Shown: piece by piece, positions 8,615 through 17,697 of the stretch | Layout of the letters: each line of letters opens with the position of its first letter | How positions within the stretch are numbered: position 1 is the stretch's first letter | Origin: Acinetobacter sp. A2 | GTDB taxonomy: Bacteria > Pseudomonadota > Gammaproteobacteria > Pseudomonadales > Moraxellaceae | Assembly: GCF_012371325.1 (NCBI RefSeq) | Contig: NZ_JAAZQX010000004.1 | Span: 1-64,000 of the forward strand | Direction of reading: 5' to 3' | Length of the DNA stretch: 64,000 nucleotides | Notes under the pieces: model-generated | Database searches by the model: none | What the model was told of the DNA's origin: nothing | Seen by the model: the letters and a program-made list of their open reading frames with translations, nothing else | Program-made: the position numbers and the translations under genes

Positions 8615-8666
8615 ATTTGGCTCAATTAGGGGTGCTTTGCATTTCAAATCTTTGTGCAACATAGCC
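8349..8666 (+). mobile_element. Truncated IS5-family element, 3' 318 bp
   Basis: Starting at 8349 the sequence matches the last 87 codons of the transposase at 1187-2119 with few substitutions, then its stop, 3' flank and terminal inverted repeat (8651-8666, one mismatch: CATAGCC instead of CAAAGCC). It lies in opposite orientation to the complete copy. The catalytic Glu region is present but both catalytic Asp residues are lost, so it cannot encode an active transposase. The first 720 bp of the element and the left inverted repeat are missing. Confidence 0.9.
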
Positions 8667-8993
8667 AGAATATTACCAAAAATTGAAATATCAATATAAA
8701 TTCTTTCTATATTTCCATAGAAAGATCTTTGATTATAAAATCCATGTCCACTGTATTTATATTTTAGCTAGACATTTTAAGATATTTTTACCAATCGATA
8801 AATTTTTATTTTAAATTCAATACTTCTATAATCAAATATATGTGACTTTTGATACAGTTTTTTTCCAAAATTTGTGACCAAAATGATCTCATATCACTAA
8901 AATCCATATCGAATTTCACCTCATATTTATCCTTTAAAATATATTAATATCAAATAGATAGATTGAATATAAATTAATGTAAAAAATCTCGTT
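8667..8993. other. AT-rich terminal segment of the integrated element
   Basis: About 330 bases between the truncated IS and the tRNA-Gly scar. The sequence is strongly AT-rich, with stops in all frames and only a short inverted repeat (TTTCTAT...ATAGAAA near 8705-8725). No gene was found. This is where integrase arm-type sites of the attachment region would be expected, but I cannot identify repeated arm motifs with certainty. Confidence 0.5.
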
Positions 8994-9042
<49 letters not shown>

Positions 9043-9048
9043 GATTTT

Positions 9049-9081
9049 AAAAGCCTCAATCGAAAGATTGAGGCTTTTTTT
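9049..9081 (+). terminator. Terminator after the tRNA-Gly scar
   Basis: An 11-bp stem AAGCCTCAATC / GATTGAGGCTT with a GAAA loop, followed by a run of T. It is probably the native terminator of the tRNA gene and may also stop transcripts from acs on the other strand. Confidence 0.85.
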
Positions 9082-9110
9082 AATGATCTCAATTTATTAA
9101 AAATACTCCC

Positions 9111-11054
9111 TCACCTCTCCCCATACACCGTAGTAATCAAATGTTCAACCACTTGCGGCTCAGCCAAGGTGGAAGTGTCTCCCAAACTATCCAATTCATT
9201 TGCAGCGATTTTTCGTAAAATACGGCGCATAATTTTACCTGAACGGGTTTTAGGCAAAGCAGGTGCCCAATGCAAAGCATCTGGTGTTGCCACTGGCCCT
9301 AAAATTTTACGCACCCAATGCACCAGCTCGTCACGTAACTGTTCCGACTCTGCTATTCCTGCTTGTAAGGTCACAAAGGTACAAATTCCCTGCCCCTTAA
9401 TGTCATGTGGCATTCCCACCACTGCTGCCTCAGCCACCGCTTCATGTGCCACCAAAGCACTTTCAATTTCTGCCGTTCCTAAACGGTGCCCTGATATATT
9501 CAAGACATCATCCACACGTCCTGTGATCCAGTAATATCCATCTTCATCACGGCGTGCGCCATCTCCTGTGAAATACGCACCGGGATAGGTCGAAAAATAT
9601 GCTTCAATAAAACGTGCAGGATCACCCCAAATACTGCGCATTTGCCCTGGCCATGAATCTTTAATAATTAAATTACCTTCTGTTGCACCTTCTAGTTCAT
9701 TGCCGTCTGCATCCACAATTGCGGGTTGTACCCCAAATAATGGTCGGGTTGCCGAACCCGGTTTAAGCGGGGTTGCACCAGGCAATGCTGAAATTAAAAT
9801 ACCGCCTGTTTCGGTTTGCCACCATGTATCTACAATTGGGCAACGACCTTCACCCACCACGTTGTAATACCAGTTCCAAGCTTCAGGATTAATCGGCTCA
9901 CCAACGGAACCCAATAAACGCAAACTGCTGCGGTCACTTTCACGTACAAAACGGTCTCCCTCCCGCATCATGGCTCGAATGGCAGTCGGTGCTGTATATA
10001 AAATGGTGATGTTGTGCTTATCGACAATATGTCCTGTACGCGCCCAACTTGGGTATTGGGGTACCCCTTCAAACATCACAGTGGATGTCCCATTCGATAA
10101 GGGGCCATACAAAACATAAGAATGTCCTGTAATCCAGCCCACGTCTGCGGTACACCAGAACACATCATCCTGTTTCAGATCAAATACTTCTCTGAAGGTG
10201 CTGTTCACATAGGTTAAATAACCACCTGTGGTATGTAAAACTCCTTTGGGTTTTCCTGTGGAACCCGAGGTATATAAAATAAATAGCGGGTCTTCAGCAT
10301 TCATCGGTTCTGGCGGGCAATTGTCATTCACCGACATAATTTCCATGTGATACCACAAGTCGCGTTCAGGCTGCATCTGAATCGGGTTGCCTGTACGATG
10401 CACCACAATCACATTCTGCACACATTCAGTACCTGCAATGTTCAGCGCTTCATCCACATTGGCTTTTAAATAAATCGGTTTGCCACCACGCATGGCGGAG
10501 TCTGCAGTCACAATTAACTTGGCCTGACAGTCTTCAATTCGGCTGGCTAAGGCATCGGGTGAAAAACCACCAAAAACCACACAATGCACCGCACCAATTC
10601 GTGCACAGGCCAGCATTGCAATCGCAGCTTCCGACACCATAGGCATATACAGCACCACTCGGTCACCTTTTTGTACACCATTCTTTTTCAGCACATTGGC
10701 AAAACGGCAGGTTTCATCATGCAGTGAAGCAAAAGAAATTACTTTATGACGAGATGGATGATCACCCTCCCAAATAATGGCAGGTTTATAAGGGTGCTCT
10801 TTTAAATGACGGTCTAAACAATTGGCACTGACATTGAGCTGTCCATCGGCAAACCATTCTATGTTGAAATGTTCGGGGTCAAAGTTGGTGTTTTTGACTT
10901 GCGTAAAAGGCTTGATCCAATCCAAACGTCGAGCTTGTTCAGCCCAGTAGGCATCTGGATCCTCTATAGATTGTTGATAGCGTTGGAAATATTCTGCCTC
11001 AGTGGTACGGGCAGTCTTTTTAAATTCATCTGGAACAGGATATACGTCTTTCAT
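9111..11054 (-). CDS. acs: Acetyl-CoA synthetase
   Basis: A 647-residue AMP-forming acetate:CoA ligase in the cytoplasm, activating acetate through acetyl-AMP to acetyl-CoA. The nucleotide-binding signature [11 protein letters not shown] lies at about 261-271. The adenylation motif [23 protein letters not shown] follows, and the C-terminal [11 protein letters not shown] contains the lysine (about 607) that Gcn5-type acetyltransferases modify in the family. Length matches E. coli Acs. The gene is monocistronic, with AAGGAAG before the ATG, and its 3' end faces the tRNA-Gly terminator. It is the first intact core gene right of the integrated element. Confidence 0.97.
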   Translation of the reverse strand: MKDVYPVPDEFKKTARTTEAEYFQRYQQSIEDPDAYWAEQARRLDWIKPFTQVKNTNFDPEHFNIEWFADGQLNVSANCLDRHLKEHPYKPAIIWEGDHPSRHKVISFASLHDETCRFANVLKKNGVQKGDRVVLYMPMVSEAAIAMLACARIGAVHCVVFGGFSPDALASRIEDCQAKLIVTADSAMRGGKPIYLKANVDEALNIAGTECVQNVIVVHRTGNPIQMQPERDLWYHMEIMSVNDNCPPEPMNAEDPLFILYTSGSTGKPKGVLHTTGGYLTYVNSTFREVFDLKQDDVFWCTADVGWITGHSYVLYGPLSNGTSTVMFEGVPQYPSWARTGHIVDKHNITILYTAPTAIRAMMREGDRFVRESDRSSLRLLGSVGEPINPEAWNWYYNVVGEGRCPIVDTWWQTETGGILISALPGATPLKPGSATRPLFGVQPAIVDADGNELEGATEGNLIIKDSWPGQMRSIWGDPARFIEAYFSTYPGAYFTGDGARRDEDGYYWITGRVDDVLNISGHRLGTAEIESALVAHEAVAEAAVVGMPHDIKGQGICTFVTLQAGIAESEQLRDELVHWVRKILGPVATPDALHWAPALPKTRSGKIMRRILRKIAANELDSLGDTSTLAEPQVVEHLITTVYGER

Positions 11055-11534
11055 CTGCTACTTCCTTGATGTTCTTGCATCTCATCACGAGATGTATGCC
11101 ACGTTATTGATTATTATTTCTGCACATTTACAGTATGAACTGACTGTTTTACAGCCTACTATTCGGCTTTAGTCGCATAAAATTTATACAAGATTTCAGA
11201 ACTTCTGACTGTTCTGATTGATACCGAAAATGCTGCCTACATACTGCGGTGTTTTCATTCCACTCTACAGCGGATTGCATGATTTTTAAAGAAATTTACG
11301 CTCAACGACGCTACATCTTCACATTTTTTTACGCAGCATATTGCAAACATCAACACGCAAAAGGATCAATATTTTTTAGCGTAATCACGATAAAAAGTAA
11401 AAAACACAGCATGCAGTACATCTCAGCTAAAATGTCATCATCTTGTCTAAAAGATTGCCAAGTGCGTAACAGCGGATTAACCAAAGCCATTTTTTCAGGC
11501 AAAATAGCCTCTCTATTTTGAGTTCGGAATCACC
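11055..11534. other. Divergent intergenic region acs / mscS
   Basis: About 480 bases between two divergent genes; the promoters of both should lie here. A small inverted repeat CATCTC...GAGATG lies near 11080-11096, upstream of acs. A 90-codon plus-strand frame (11249-11521) has no recognisable features and I do not call it a gene. Confidence 0.5.
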
Positions 11535-12521
11535 GTGGCAGAATCCAAGCCCTCGTTAAGTGAAGTGTCTGAAAACACCAGTCAACTGTTGCATGAAGCC
11601 ACTGAAAAAACCACGCAAACCGTGATTAATCATACGGCCAAGTACAACGACGCCTACTCCACTATCGACAAAATTATGGATGGCTTTTGGGAGCGGGCGC
11701 CGTATTTATGTATAGCTGCAGTGGTACTGATTTTGTTTTGGTTAATTGCCCGTGTATTTAAATGGTTTGTCCGTAAAACACTGTCTAATCGCTCCTATAC
11801 CCGACAAAATTTGGTCTTGGTGTTAAATCGGGTCGGTAGCTCTGCCATTGTCTTTTTTGGTTTTTTAATTGCGATGGTGATTGCCATTCCTGGCTTTACC
11901 CCAAGTCAGCTCATGAGTGCTTTGGGATTAGGCTCTGTAGCGATTGGTTTTGCTTTTAAGGATATCTTTCAGAACTTATTGTCGGGTGTACTGATTTTGA
12001 TTGGTGAGCCTTTTAAAATTGGCGATGACATCATCGTCAATAATATGGAAGGCACGGTGGAAGATATTCAGATTCGTGCAACCTTTTTGCGCTCTCCCGA
12101 TGGCCGTCGCATCGTGATTCCAAATGCCACGGTCTATACCAGTGCCGTGACTGTAAATACTGCGTATACCCGTCGTCGTTGCGAGTTCGTGGTGGGTATT
12201 GGTTATGAAGATGACGTACAAAAAGCCAAACAGATTATTTTGGCCATTTTAGACCGCGACATCAAAATTTTAAGTCAGCCTGCCTTTAGTGTGAATGTCA
12301 CTGCATTGGCCGATTTTTCCATCAATTTAAATGTGCGCTGGTGGGTCAATACCACCGAAACCACCACATCGGCTTCCATTAGTGAGGTGCAGGAGCGTGT
12401 CATTGCGGCCTTTGCCGAGCATCACATTTCCATTCCTTACCCAGTACAGGAAGTGAAAGTGTATCGAGGTGAAACGGCATTGCTTGAAGAAGATTCAAAC
12501 CGAGCCAAACAAACGCCCTAA
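11535..12521 (+). CDS. MscS-family mechanosensitive ion channel
   Basis: A 328-residue small-conductance mechanosensitive channel. After a hydrophilic N-terminus come membrane helices at about 55-80 and 95-122. The pore helix GLGSVAIGFAFKDIFQNLLSG then leads into the beta domain GEPFKIGDDIIVNNMEGTVEDI, typical of MscS. The C-terminal alpha/beta cage region follows. It would open under membrane tension to release solutes on osmotic downshock. Translation begins at GTG 11535; the ribosome binding site is weak. The 3' end overlaps the 3' end of convergent rsmE by 27 bases. Confidence 0.92.
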   Translation: MAESKPSLSEVSENTSQLLHEATEKTTQTVINHTAKYNDAYSTIDKIMDGFWERAPYLCIAAVVLILFWLIARVFKWFVRKTLSNRSYTRQNLVLVLNRVGSSAIVFFGFLIAMVIAIPGFTPSQLMSALGLGSVAIGFAFKDIFQNLLSGVLILIGEPFKIGDDIIVNNMEGTVEDIQIRATFLRSPDGRRIVIPNATVYTSAVTVNTAYTRRRCEFVVGIGYEDDVQKAKQIILAILDRDIKILSQPAFSVNVTALADFSINLNVRWWVNTTETTTSASISEVQERVIAAFAEHHISIPYPVQEVKVYRGETALLEEDSNRAKQTP

Positions 12522-13208
12522 TACATAGGCAATCACGGTTTCAGTCCGAATAATACGGTTGCCCAAGTGTCGTGCTTGGCAGCCGTTTTTTTCGAGTAAA
12601 TCAATTTCATAAGGAATAAAGCCGCCTTCTGGGCCAATCACAATACTACAAGGATGTTGAATGGTGTTCGGCATTGCCAGTTCAGTATAAGGATGCGCCA
12701 CGTATGCAGGACAATCTGCAGAGATCAAATTAGGCAAAACATCTTCCACAAAGGGTTTAAAGCGTTTATAGCACTGAATGTCAGGCGCAATGGTATCGCC
12801 CGCTTGTTCTAAACCTAAAGTGATATATTGATCCAACTGCTGTAAAAATGGCGTTTGCCAATAGCTTTTATCAACCCGATAGCTGTGCAGTAAAATGATT
12901 TTTTCCACACCTAATGTCACGCTGTCCATAATTAAACGGCGCAGCACTTTTGGTCGTGGTAAGGCCACAATCAGGGTCACGGGTAATTTTTGAGGTACAG
13001 CTTCTTCATGTAAGGCTTTGACCTGAATCCGCTGCTCACTGACTTCCACCACTTCAGTCAAATAACGCTTGCCACCACGAATCCCGACTTTTAAGGTGTC
13101 ACCGACTTGTACACCGACATGCGTATGCAAATGCTGCAGCTGTCGCTGTGCTGTAATTGACCATATTTCATTGGTAGTCTGTCGCGGGCCAAGTAATACA
13201 ATATTCAT
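12495..13208 (-). CDS. rsmE: 16S rRNA (uracil-1498-N3)-methyltransferase
   Basis: A 237-residue SPOUT-class methyltransferase using S-adenosylmethionine. The trefoil-knot motifs IGPEGGFIPYEIDLL and LGNRIIRTETVIAYVLG near the C-terminus are diagnostic for RsmE. The N-terminal PUA-like domain includes VGDTLKVGIRGGKRYLTEV. It lies two bases after waaA on the same strand, so the two genes are probably cotranscribed. It overlaps the end of the mechanosensitive channel gene tail to tail. Confidence 0.94.
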   Translation of the reverse strand: MNIVLLGPRQTTNEIWSITAQRQLQHLHTHVGVQVGDTLKVGIRGGKRYLTEVVEVSEQRIQVKALHEEAVPQKLPVTLIVALPRPKVLRRLIMDSVTLGVEKIILLHSYRVDKSYWQTPFLQQLDQYITLGLEQAGDTIAPDIQCYKRFKPFVEDVLPNLISADCPAYVAHPYTELAMPNTIQHPCSIVIGPEGGFIPYEIDLLEKNGCQARHLGNRIIRTETVIAYVLGRLFGSV

Positions 13209-13210
13209 GC

Positions 13211-14539
13211 TTACAAATACTGATCCATGACCTGAATATGCTCACGTAGTGCACCACGATTTTTATACATAATCACTTGGGCATTCTGATTCAATTGTGC
13301 ACGTAATGCTGGTTCAAATAACAGTTGAGTCAAGGTTTTCACAGCTTGTGCTGCATCATCAACCACGTACACCGCTTCTGCCGCAACAAACTCATCCACC
13401 ATGCTTTGGAAGTTAAAATAATTTTTACCCAATACGGTGGCTACATTTAAAGCCAAAGGCTCTAAAATATTATGACCACCGCCAGGTTCATTCAATGAAC
13501 CGCCCACATAGCAAGCCTGACTCATGGCATACCACAGCCACATTTCACCCATACTGTCGGCTAAATATAGCTGTGTATTTGCTTGGATACCTTCACCCAA
13601 ACTACGACGCTGCATATTAAGTTGCAGCCTTTGTCCCAATTGTGCAACTTCATCAAAACGCTCTGGATGACGTGGTGCAACAATGCACAATAATTCGGGA
13701 TGTTGCTCAAAGTACGGTTTTAAAGCAGTCAATAATTGTTGTTCTTCGGGTGCATGGGTACTGGCCAGCACCACAATTTTACGCTGTGCCAATTGCCATT
13801 CTTGCTGTAGCTGTGCTGCCTGCTGCACAAAATGCTCAGGTGCAGTAATGTCAAATTTAAGATTACCCAACACCTGCGTACGTGCTTCGGGCATACCCAA
13901 AGCCACAAAACGTTGTTGTGTAGCAAGGTCTTGTGCCAAAAGTTGTTGCAACCCCTGCAACATGCCACGTGTCAGGCCTTTAACTTTGGCATAGCCTTTG
14001 GCCGATTTTTCTGAAAGTCGTGCATTAATCAGTAAACATGGCACTTGAAAATGCTGCGCCTGATCAATCAAATTTGGCCATAATTCTGTTTCGACCAAGG
14101 CCAATAATTTAGGCTGATATTTTTGATAAAACTCACGAATTAAATGCACCTGATCGGCAGGTAAATACACGGCCTGAAATAAATTTAAATAGGGTGCTTT
14201 TAAAAATAAAGACTTGGCACGAGCCTGTCCCGTTTTGGTGGTATTGGTGACTAAAACAGGGTGACCTGCTTTTAAATAATATTCAATTAATGGTTGTGCA
14301 GCATTGGTTTCACCTACCGACACCACATGAAACCAAATGGCATGTAAATTTTTAGCGGGCTGAAATGGGCCAAAACGCTCAAGCAGTTCTTGTTGTAATT
14401 GCTCAGGATGTTCGGCACGTTTACGAATACGTGACTGATAAATCGGTTTTAGCAGGGTTAAAGCTGCGTTATACCAAAATGGAGTAGCCAAAAGATGCGC
14501 CCCAAAAGAAAGACTGTCGGCAAAATATAACAGAGCCAC
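13211..14539 (-). CDS. waaA: 3-deoxy-D-manno-octulosonic acid (Kdo) transferase
   Basis: A 442-residue GT30-family inner-membrane glycosyltransferase that moves Kdo from CMP-Kdo to lipid A precursors. Recognised from RKRAEHPEQLQQELLERFG, WFHVVSVGET with the acceptor-site glutamate, ETELWPNLI, and the C-terminal donor-site region GGSLNEPGGGHNILEPLA. An N-terminal hydrophobic segment provides the membrane anchor. Acinetobacter makes LPS or lipooligosaccharide, and this enzyme acts downstream of lpxC, which is also in the window. It leads directly into rsmE. Confidence 0.95.
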   Translation of the reverse strand: MALLYFADSLSFGAHLLATPFWYNAALTLLKPIYQSRIRKRAEHPEQLQQELLERFGPFQPAKNLHAIWFHVVSVGETNAAQPLIEYYLKAGHPVLVTNTTKTGQARAKSLFLKAPYLNLFQAVYLPADQVHLIREFYQKYQPKLLALVETELWPNLIDQAQHFQVPCLLINARLSEKSAKGYAKVKGLTRGMLQGLQQLLAQDLATQQRFVALGMPEARTQVLGNLKFDITAPEHFVQQAAQLQQEWQLAQRKIVVLASTHAPEEQQLLTALKPYFEQHPELLCIVAPRHPERFDEVAQLGQRLQLNMQRRSLGEGIQANTQLYLADSMGEMWLWYAMSQACYVGGSLNEPGGGHNILEPLALNVATVLGKNYFNFQSMVDEFVAAEAVYVVDDAAQAVKTLTQLLFEPALRAQLNQNAQVIMYKNRGALREHIQVMDQYL

Positions 14540-14576
14540 ACACGCATGTTAATCGTATGTGGCGCTGTACGGGCTT

Positions 14577-15656
14577 TTATTCTACAGATTGTTGTGTTTC
14601 AGCCAAAGTTGGATAATCGATATAGCCTTCTGCAACAGCAGTACCAATCATAGTTTCCAGTTTGAGTTCATTTAAAGGAGCATCTGCCAGTAAACGCTCA
14701 TATAAGTCTGGGTTAGCAATATAAGCCTTACCAAACGACACTGCATCGGCCTTGCCTGATGCCAATAATTCCACCGCATCGGCACGGCTTAAACGCATGT
14801 TGGCAATGTATGGCACACCGCCTGAACGTGCTTTCATTTCTTCGGAAATGCTGTCTTCAGCCAAATATTCACGGGTAAAGAAAAAGGCGATTTTGCGCTG
14901 ACCCAATTGCTGCATCACATAGCCAAAGGTTTCACGTGGATCATCATCCCCCATGTCATGTTCATCGCCACGTGGTGCTAAATGCACACCGACACGACCT
15001 GCGCCCCATACTTCTATCAAGGCATCTACAACTTCCAACAAGAAACGTGCGCGATTTTCCACAGCACCGCCATATTCATCTTCACGTTGGTTGGTTTTAC
15101 TTTGTAGGAATTGGTCAATCAGGTAACCATTGGCCGCATGCAGCTCTACACCATCAAAACCAGCCTCTTTGGCACGGATCGCGGCTTGTTTATATTGCTC
15201 GGTAATGGCATGAATTTCTGAAATTTCCAAAGCACGTGGTAATACATAAGGACGCTTTGGACGTAACAAACTGACATGACCAGCTTGTTGCACAGCACTT
15301 GCCGAAACAGGTGTTTCACCCTTCAGCAAATCAGGATGGGATACCCGCCCCACATGCCACAATTGCGCGACAATCAGACCATCTTTGGCATGCACCGCAT
15401 CGGTAACCAATTTCCAGCCTTGTACTTGTGCATCTGTAAATAGACCTGGGGTATTGAAATAGCCATTGGCTTCTTCAGAAATCACCGTTGCTTCTGAAAT
15501 AATTAAGCCTGCGCTGGCTCGCTGTGCATAATATTCCGCCATCATTGGCGTAGGTACACGGTCATCGCTGGCACGACTGCGGGTTAAAGGTGCCATCACT
15601 ACACGGTTTTTAAGATGAAGATCACCCAAAACCAAAGGAGAGTTTAATTCAGCCAT
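14577..15656 (-). CDS. Old yellow enzyme family NADH:flavin oxidoreductase
   Basis: A flavin-dependent alkene reductase of about 359 residues, similar to NemA and xenobiotic reductases. The N-terminal block LVLGDLHLKNRVVMAPLTRSRA, the active-site region VAQLWHVGRVSHP and GVELHAANGYLIDQFLQSKTNQR (His and Asn that bind the substrate carbonyl) identify it. I chose the second ATG of a tandem pair at 15656 because GAGG precedes it; an upstream ATG at 15674 would add six residues. It follows an ArsR-type regulator by about 35 bases and is probably induced by electrophiles through it. Confidence 0.92.
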   Translation of the reverse strand: MAELNSPLVLGDLHLKNRVVMAPLTRSRASDDRVPTPMMAEYYAQRASAGLIISEATVISEEANGYFNTPGLFTDAQVQGWKLVTDAVHAKDGLIVAQLWHVGRVSHPDLLKGETPVSASAVQQAGHVSLLRPKRPYVLPRALEISEIHAITEQYKQAAIRAKEAGFDGVELHAANGYLIDQFLQSKTNQREDEYGGAVENRARFLLEVVDALIEVWGAGRVGVHLAPRGDEHDMGDDDPRETFGYVMQQLGQRKIAFFFTREYLAEDSISEEMKARSGGVPYIANMRLSRADAVELLASGKADAVSFGKAYIANPDLYERLLADAPLNELKLETMIGTAVAEGYIDYPTLAETQQSVE

Positions 15657-15690
15657 CATTGCCTCATGACTCACTACAACATGCGACTGT

Positions 15691-15993
15691 TTAGAGTGAG
15701 TGTTTTAAATATTCGATGTATTGCTGAATTAGTGCTTCATTACGAGAAAAATACGACCATTGCCCATACTTTTCTGCACGAATAAGGCCTGCCTGTTGCA
15801 GTACCGATAAATGATTTGACATGGTCGATTGCGACACCTTGCCCAAACGCTCAATGTGTCCTGCACATACGCCACGCTTAAAGTCGCCACACTCTTCTAC
15901 CGACAAAAATTGGTCTGGTGCTTTTAACCATTCTAAAATTTGCCGACGGGTAGGATTGGCTAAGGCTTTAAATATTAAATCGACATCCATCAT
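15691..15993 (-). CDS. ArsR-family transcriptional regulator
   Basis: A 100-residue winged helix protein. The DNA-recognition segment GKVSQSTMSNHLSVLQQAGL and the N-terminal IFKALANPTRRQILEWL are typical of ArsR/SmtB. It has two cysteines, in EECGDF and GVCAGH, spaced by seven residues. This is not the ELCVCDL metal site, so a thiol or electrophile sensor is more likely than a metal sensor. It is the first gene of a pair with the old yellow enzyme, and a 14-bp palindrome (16057-16070) upstream is a good autoregulatory operator. Confidence 0.88.
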   Translation of the reverse strand: MMDVDLIFKALANPTRRQILEWLKAPDQFLSVEECGDFKRGVCAGHIERLGKVSQSTMSNHLSVLQQAGLIRAEKYGQWSYFSRNEALIQQYIEYLKHSL

Positions 15994-16056
15994 TCAGACA
16001 CATATTCGTAAATATAAGCCCAATTCAGCAGCTGCCTTTAATATATCGTATTTTTT

Positions 16057-16070
16057 CGATATTAATATCG
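16057..16070. promoter_or_regulatory. Candidate operator of the ArsR/OYE operon
   Basis: CGATATTAATATCG is a perfect palindrome 64 bp upstream of the regulator start. Further half-site-like ATATCGTATTTTTTCGATAT symmetry surrounds it. Position and symmetry fit an ArsR-type operator overlapping the promoter. Confidence 0.5.
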
Positions 16071-16156
16071 CTTTTTTACGATTTATACAAATTGTTTAAA
16101 CAATTTAAGCAGATCAACCGAATTGGGCAGACTTATTGGGTCCTGTAAATTTAAAC

Positions 16157-17252
16157 TTACAGGCCTTGTTTCAAACTGGCTTCAATAAATTTGTCTAAAT
16201 CACCATCTAAAACTGCACCCGTATTTGAGGTTTCCACCCCTGTACGCAAGTCTTTAATCCGCGAGTCATCCAATACATAAGAACGAATTTGGCTGCCCCA
16301 ACCAATATCTGACTTCGAGTCTTCCAGTGCTTGAGCCGCCTCATTACGTTTGCTCATTTCCAGTTCGTATAACTTGGCACGTAACTGTTTCCATGCGTGG
16401 TCACGGTTGGCGTGTTGCGAACGCTGGTTCTGACAAGCCACCACAATACCTGTTGGTGCGTGGGTTAAACGTACCGCAGAGTCGGTTTTGTTAATGTGCT
16501 GACCACCCGCACCTGAAGCACGGTAAGTATCAGTACGAACATCGGCAGGGTTAATATCAATTTCAATGTTGTCATCCACTTCTGGTGAAACAAACACCGC
16601 AGAGAATGACGTATGACGACGGTTACCCGAGTCAAATGGTGACTTACGCACTAGACGATGTACGCCCGATTCAGTACGCAACCAACCATAGGCATACTCG
16701 CCTTCTACACGAATTGTTGCAGATTTAATCCCTGCCACATCACCATCTGACTCTTCCATCAATTCTGCTTTAAAGCCATGACGTTCAATCCAGCGCATAT
16801 ACATACGCAGCAACATAGATGCCCAGTCCTGCGCTTCTGTACCGCCTGAACCCGCCTGAATTTCGACATAACACGGATTTGGATCCATTGGGTTGCTGAA
16901 CATACGACGGAATTCTAATTTGGCCAGCTCTTCTTCAGCAGAGGTCAACTCTGACTGCACATCAACCAATAAGTCTTCATCATCTGCTTCAACCGCCAAA
17001 TCCAGCATGGCTTGCGCATCTTCCAACTGGGTTGCCAAACCTTCCAGAACATTAATCACATTCTCAAGTTCGCCTTTTTCTTTGGCCATCGCTTGAGCAC
17101 GACTTTGATCATTCCAAATGGCAGGGTCTTCCAACTCGCGGAGAACCTCTTCTAAACGCTCTTTTTTCAGATCGTAGTCAAAGATACCCCCGTAGTGTTT
17201 GACCACGTTCGTTCAAGTCTTTTAATTGGTTTAGATAAGGATTAATTTCCAC
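16157..17252 (-). CDS. prfB: Peptide chain release factor 2, with programmed +1 frameshift
   Basis: RF2 recognises UGA and UAA stop codons and triggers peptide release; the GGQ motif sits in [16 protein letters not shown]. The gene starts at GTG 17252 (GAGAG upstream). It runs 24 codons ([11 protein letters not shown]...LRGYL) to an in-frame TGA at 17178-17180. It then continues in the +1 frame with [12 protein letters not shown], giving 364 residues, like E. coli RF2. The slippery site CTT TGA C is preceded by the internal Shine-Dalgarno-like CGGGGG at the family position. The open frame starting at 17206 is therefore only part of the gene. Confidence 0.97.
17177..17189 (-). promoter_or_regulatory. 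prfB programmed frameshift site
   Basis: On the minus strand the codons read GGG TAT CTT TGA C. The CTT-TGA pair is the canonical slip site, and the G-rich codons just upstream act as the stimulating Shine-Dalgarno element. Low RF2 slows termination at the TGA and favours the shift, so RF2 autoregulates its own synthesis. Confidence 0.95.
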
Positions 17253-17615
17253 GTAAATTCTCTCAATTAACAATGAAGCTCAATAACCAATAATTGTAGC
17301 ACAGACCTGTTCAGGCATTGCCACACTGCAGCTATTTCCAGCACAACTTTTCTAGACATAAATAGCTGGCCATTGCCTACGCATATTCAGCTTAAATTTG
17401 CCTGAAATATTTAGATCTGCAATTTCCATTTGCTCTAGCGTTGAAGGAGAACTGACACATATTTGATGATTTTATAGTCAATATTTAGAAAATTCACAAA
17501 ATCTACATAGTTTTAATAAAACAAAACATTTAATTATTTCATTTTTATTTCAATAACTTAAGATCGAATCATTACACAAACTTACGACTGAAACAATGCG
17601 GTAACTTTCTGATGA
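17253..17615. other. Intergenic region between prfB and the first porin
   Basis: About 360 bases between divergent genes. The prfB promoter should lie in the left half. No reading frame or RNA gene was recognised. The right part becomes AT-rich before the porin promoter at 17616. Confidence 0.5.
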
Positions 17616-17643
17616 TTGACGCTGAAATTTTTTAGCCTAGACT
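17616..17643 (+). promoter_or_regulatory. Sigma-70 promoter of the first porin
   Basis: TTGACG and TAGACT separated by 16 bp, about 55 bases upstream of the ATG. The second porin has the same arrangement (TTGACG, 16 bp, TACAAT). Confidence 0.6.
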
Positions 17644-17697
17644 AAAAGTTGTAACAAAAAGTTTAACTGTTAACCAGATTTCAGAGGGGTAATTTCC

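Larger units (their letters stand above)
1..8993. mobile_element. Right end of an integrated element in tRNA-Gly (left end outside window)
   Basis: This AT-rich stretch holds a serine recombinase, a complete IS, a truncated IS, a broken DUF4917 gene and a three-gene operon with two tyrosine recombinases. It ends exactly where tRNA-Gly(GCC) homology begins at 8994, inside the anticodon arm, which is a classic tyrosine-integrase target. Rightwards the sequence becomes ordinary Acinetobacter housekeeping genes. The left boundary and the original tRNA 5' half are not in view, so element size and cargo are unknown. Whether the operon at 2576-8345 integrated this element, or is a passenger, is inference. 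Confidence 0.6.

Noticed and set aside
11249..11521. Plus-strand 90-codon open frame between acs and mscS
   Set aside because: No family features, a poor ribosome binding site and odd composition; it lies in a region expected to hold two promoters.
13683..13994. Cys-rich plus-strand frame opposite waaA
   Set aside because: It is an antisense shadow of a well-supported gene; its cysteines come from Gln- and Ala-rich codons on the other strand.
16142..16163. Inverted repeat CCTGTAA...TTACAGG at the prfB stop as a terminator
   Set aside because: No T run follows on either strand and it overlaps the coding end; probably incidental.
16157..17206. prfB called as a simple frame starting at 17206
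   Set aside because: The N-terminus VKHYGGIF does not match RF2; the true start is GTG 17252 with a +1 shift at 17178-17180.
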